A DNA stretch of 25,000 nucleotides. Source: Eimeria necatrix (lineage: Eukaryota > Apicomplexa > Conoidasida > Eucoccidiorida > Eimeriidae). How positions within the stretch are numbered: position 1 is the stretch's first letter; the number at the start of each line of letters is the position of its first letter. Where the stretch lies: assembly GCF_000499385.1 (NCBI RefSeq), contig NW_013653247.1, positions 1 to 25,000 of the forward strand, written 5' to 3'. The notes beneath the pieces are model-generated. The model was not told where the DNA came from. It did no database searches and was given only the letters and a program-made list of their open reading frames with translations. A program made the translations under genes and the position numbers. Of the stretch, positions 23,390 to 25,000 are shown piece after piece.

Positions 23390-24568
23390 CTTCTTTTTGG
23401 GGGAAACTGTAGCAGCAGGAATAGGAGGCTCTCTGCTGGGTACTCTGGGCAAAGGCTCTCGGGCAAATCTTATTTGCTGCAGCCACTTGGACTTGAATTC
23501 TGGGACAAGTTTTTGTCTCTGGTGCAGCGTGGGGGGCCCCTGGGCCGGGGGGGCCCCGCCCCTGGGGGCCCCCCGGGGGCCCCCCCCCCAGTGGGCCGGC
23601 TGCAGCAGCAGCAAATGGTCTGCTGCTCGCCGCAGCTTCTTCAAGTGCTGCTCCGCCAACTCCCGCTCATAAAGTCTTTCTTCCAAGTCCCGCTGCAGCA
23701 TGGCAATAAGTCTTTTTTGGTCTTTGGCTTTTTTCAGCAGCAAACAGTTAGCAGCAACAGCTTCTGGAGTTGCTGCTAGGGGGCCCCCCAGGGGGCCCCC
23801 CGGGGGGCCCCCCCGCCCCAGGGGGGGCCCCTTGTCTATTTCCAGCTGCAGCTGCTGCTGCAGCCGCTCGCACCGCCCGCAGTCGTCTTTGAACTGTTCA
23901 ATTCTCAAGTCCAGTCCTTTCTTTATTTCCAGCAGTTCATCTGGCAAAGTTGCAGCCAGGGGGGCCCCCTCCCCTTCTTGGTACTCCGCCATCATTTCCT
24001 TAAAACTACTCAAGTCATACAGCAGCAGCTCGTGGTCCATCTGCAGCAAACTCACTTCATCTCGGTACAGACTTTGCAGCCTTTCCACCTCGCTGGGGGC
24101 CCCCTTGGGGGCCCCCTTGGGGCCCCCCAGGGGGGGGGCCCCCAGGGGGGCCCCCCCCAAAAACGCAGTACCCAGGGGGGGGCCCCCCAACACGCTGCTG
24201 CACCCGAGGCCCCCAGCGTAAGGGTTCCAGGCCCACTTTTGCGAGCCATCGTAAAGTCGAACTAGCTGCGGGGCGCGACCCTGGGGGGCCCCCCCAGGGG
24301 CCCCCAAGGGGGGCCCCCCGGGGGCCCCCATGGGGGCCCCCCCGGGGGCCCCCCCGGGGGCCCCCAGGGGGGCCCCACTGGGGCCCCCGTTGGAAAAACC
24401 TACAGGGGCCTCCAGAGGCGCCTCTATAGGGGCCCCATTGGCGGCGCCGACGGAGCTGGGGGCCCCCCTGGGGGCCCCATTGGGGGCCCCATTGGGGGCC
24501 CCATTGGGGCCCCCATGAGGGGCCCCATTGGGGGCCCCATGAGGGGCCCCATTTGGGGTACTTTGCAT
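22442..24568 (-). CDS. Hypothetical coiled-coil protein with GAP repeats and RTLxSPR motifs
   Basis: A single open frame of 708 codons with a true ATG (24568-24566) and TAA (22444-22442). I do not recognise the family. Residues 1-100 are Asn/Gly-Ala-Pro triplets made by GGGGCCCC-type DNA. A unique block LVRLYDGSQKWAWNPYAGG (about 102-120) is followed by a predicted coiled coil at about 159-247 and 265-325 (EVERLQSLYRDEVSLLQMD; LIAMLQRDLEERLYERELAE), with a GP-rich break between. After VPEFKSKWLQQIRF come Ala runs, and then five copies of RTLxSPR (RTLLSPR, RTLASPR, RTLQSPR, RTLLSPR, RTLLSPR) in the last fifth. The basic, Ser-Pro-rich tail suggests phosphorylation and a structural or cytoskeletal role, which is inference. 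A splice acceptor (cttttccgcag) lies just upstream on the same strand at 24591-24581, with no stop between it and the ATG, so a further 5' exon is possible. Confidence 0.75.
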
Positions 24569-24686
24569 CTTAGGGAATTGCTGCGGAAAAGTTCAAAGCA
24601 AATAAAAGGGAGGGGTTTTAAGACAATAACTCAAAAGGGTTTACTGGAAAGAAAGGAGTGAATAGAAGCAGGAGCAGCACTACAGG

Positions 24687-24726
<40 letters not shown>

Positions 24727-24753
24727 GGCTCCTAGCGCACACGAGCATGGAAC

Positions 24754-24800
<47 letters not shown>

Positions 24801-25000
24801 CAGCAGCTGCTAGCGAAACCCATCGGGGGCCCCAAAGACCCAGGGGGTACAGGTGAAGGCAGGAGAAGGAAGGGGGACCCCCGGGGCCCCCTAGAGGTAC
24901 AGCTGGTAAGGAAGTGAGGCGGGGGCCCCCTGGGGGCCCCCTGTTTACTTTTAGGACCTGAGGGGCCCCTAGACCCCTCAGGCTAGAACTTAAGGGAATA
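24569..25000. other. Low-complexity end of window, no gene supported
   Basis: Two CTG tracts (24687-24725, 24755-24800) and GGGGCCCC blocks (24820-24970) dominate. The rest may be the 5' untranslated region or an upstream intron of the minus-strand gene. No promoter element could be recognised. Confidence 0.5.

Noticed and set aside
24687..24917. Plus-strand ATG frame of 76 codons with poly-Leu runs
   Set aside because: Poly-Leu from CTG tracts mimics a signal peptide; the tail is low complexity, and there is no family match or neighbour support.
1..25000. True chromosome end
   Set aside because: Telomere-type arrays are short, internal, in both orientations and between exons of conserved genes, so they are interstitial.
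1..25000. CRISPR arrays, tRNA or rRNA genes, bacterial operons, viral or transposon genes
   Set aside because: No repeat-spacer array, cloverleaf, rRNA block, Shine-Dalgarno-led gene string, reverse transcriptase or transposase signature was seen.

Overview
The window is nuclear DNA of an apicomplexan, almost certainly a coccidian of the genus Eimeria. Two sequence habits point there: very many CAG/CTG tracts that run through coding sequence as Ala, Gln, Ser, Leu or Cys homopolymers, and about nineteen interstitial arrays of the telomere-type heptamer TTTAGGG (AAACCCT on the other strand). Both are known traits of the repeat-rich segments of Eimeria chromosomes. Genes are intron-rich and exons are recognised by protein similarity, splice phase and GT/AG signals, so most boundaries here are predictions. 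CAG and CTG units contain no stop codon in any frame, so long open frames by themselves mean little in this window.

Layout. (1) Positions 1-9952, plus strand: 3' two thirds or so of a gene for the proteasome activator PA200/Blm10 (PSME4 family), about 17 exons, complete at its C-terminus; the N-terminal part lies upstream of the window. (2) 9953-12245: intergenic, made of TAGC-type arrays, GGGGCCCC tracts, a 23-bp tandem repeat, a duplicated 16-bp palindrome and telomere-type arrays. (3) About 12246-18299, plus strand: an eight-exon gene for a protein of alpha-helical repeats ending in a RAP domain, a type of RNA-binding protein that is expanded in apicomplexans and mostly organellar. (4) 18300-19230: intergenic GGGGCCCC tracts and AT-rich patches. 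(5) About 19231-21729, plus strand: a DEAD-box RNA helicase with all core motifs, whose reading frame changes twice, each time inside or next to a GGGGCC tract. (6) 21730-22441: a 44-bp tandem repeat, a telomere-type array and CAG tracts. (7) 24568-22442, minus strand: an intronless gene for a 708-residue protein of unknown function with Gly-Ala-Pro repeats, a coiled coil and five copies of an RTLxSPR motif. (8) 24569-25000: low-complexity sequence.

The most interesting signal is the architecture of the introns. About ten introns in the first two genes carry telomere-type arrays, several donors are formed by the edge of the array itself (GTGAGGGTTTAGGG, GTAAGGGTTTAGGG, GTAAACCCTAAACCC), and arrays often end only 9-29 bases before the 3' splice site. 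Many of the other introns end in a (CTG)n-CAG acceptor. The RAP gene even takes its stop codon from a telomere-type array. The PA200 homologue ends in Tyr-Phe-Ala instead of the usual hydrophobic-Tyr-any (HbYX) tail.

The genes do not form a pathway. PA200 and the proteasome, organellar RNA metabolism (RAP protein, possibly the helicase) and an unknown coiled-coil protein are simply neighbours.
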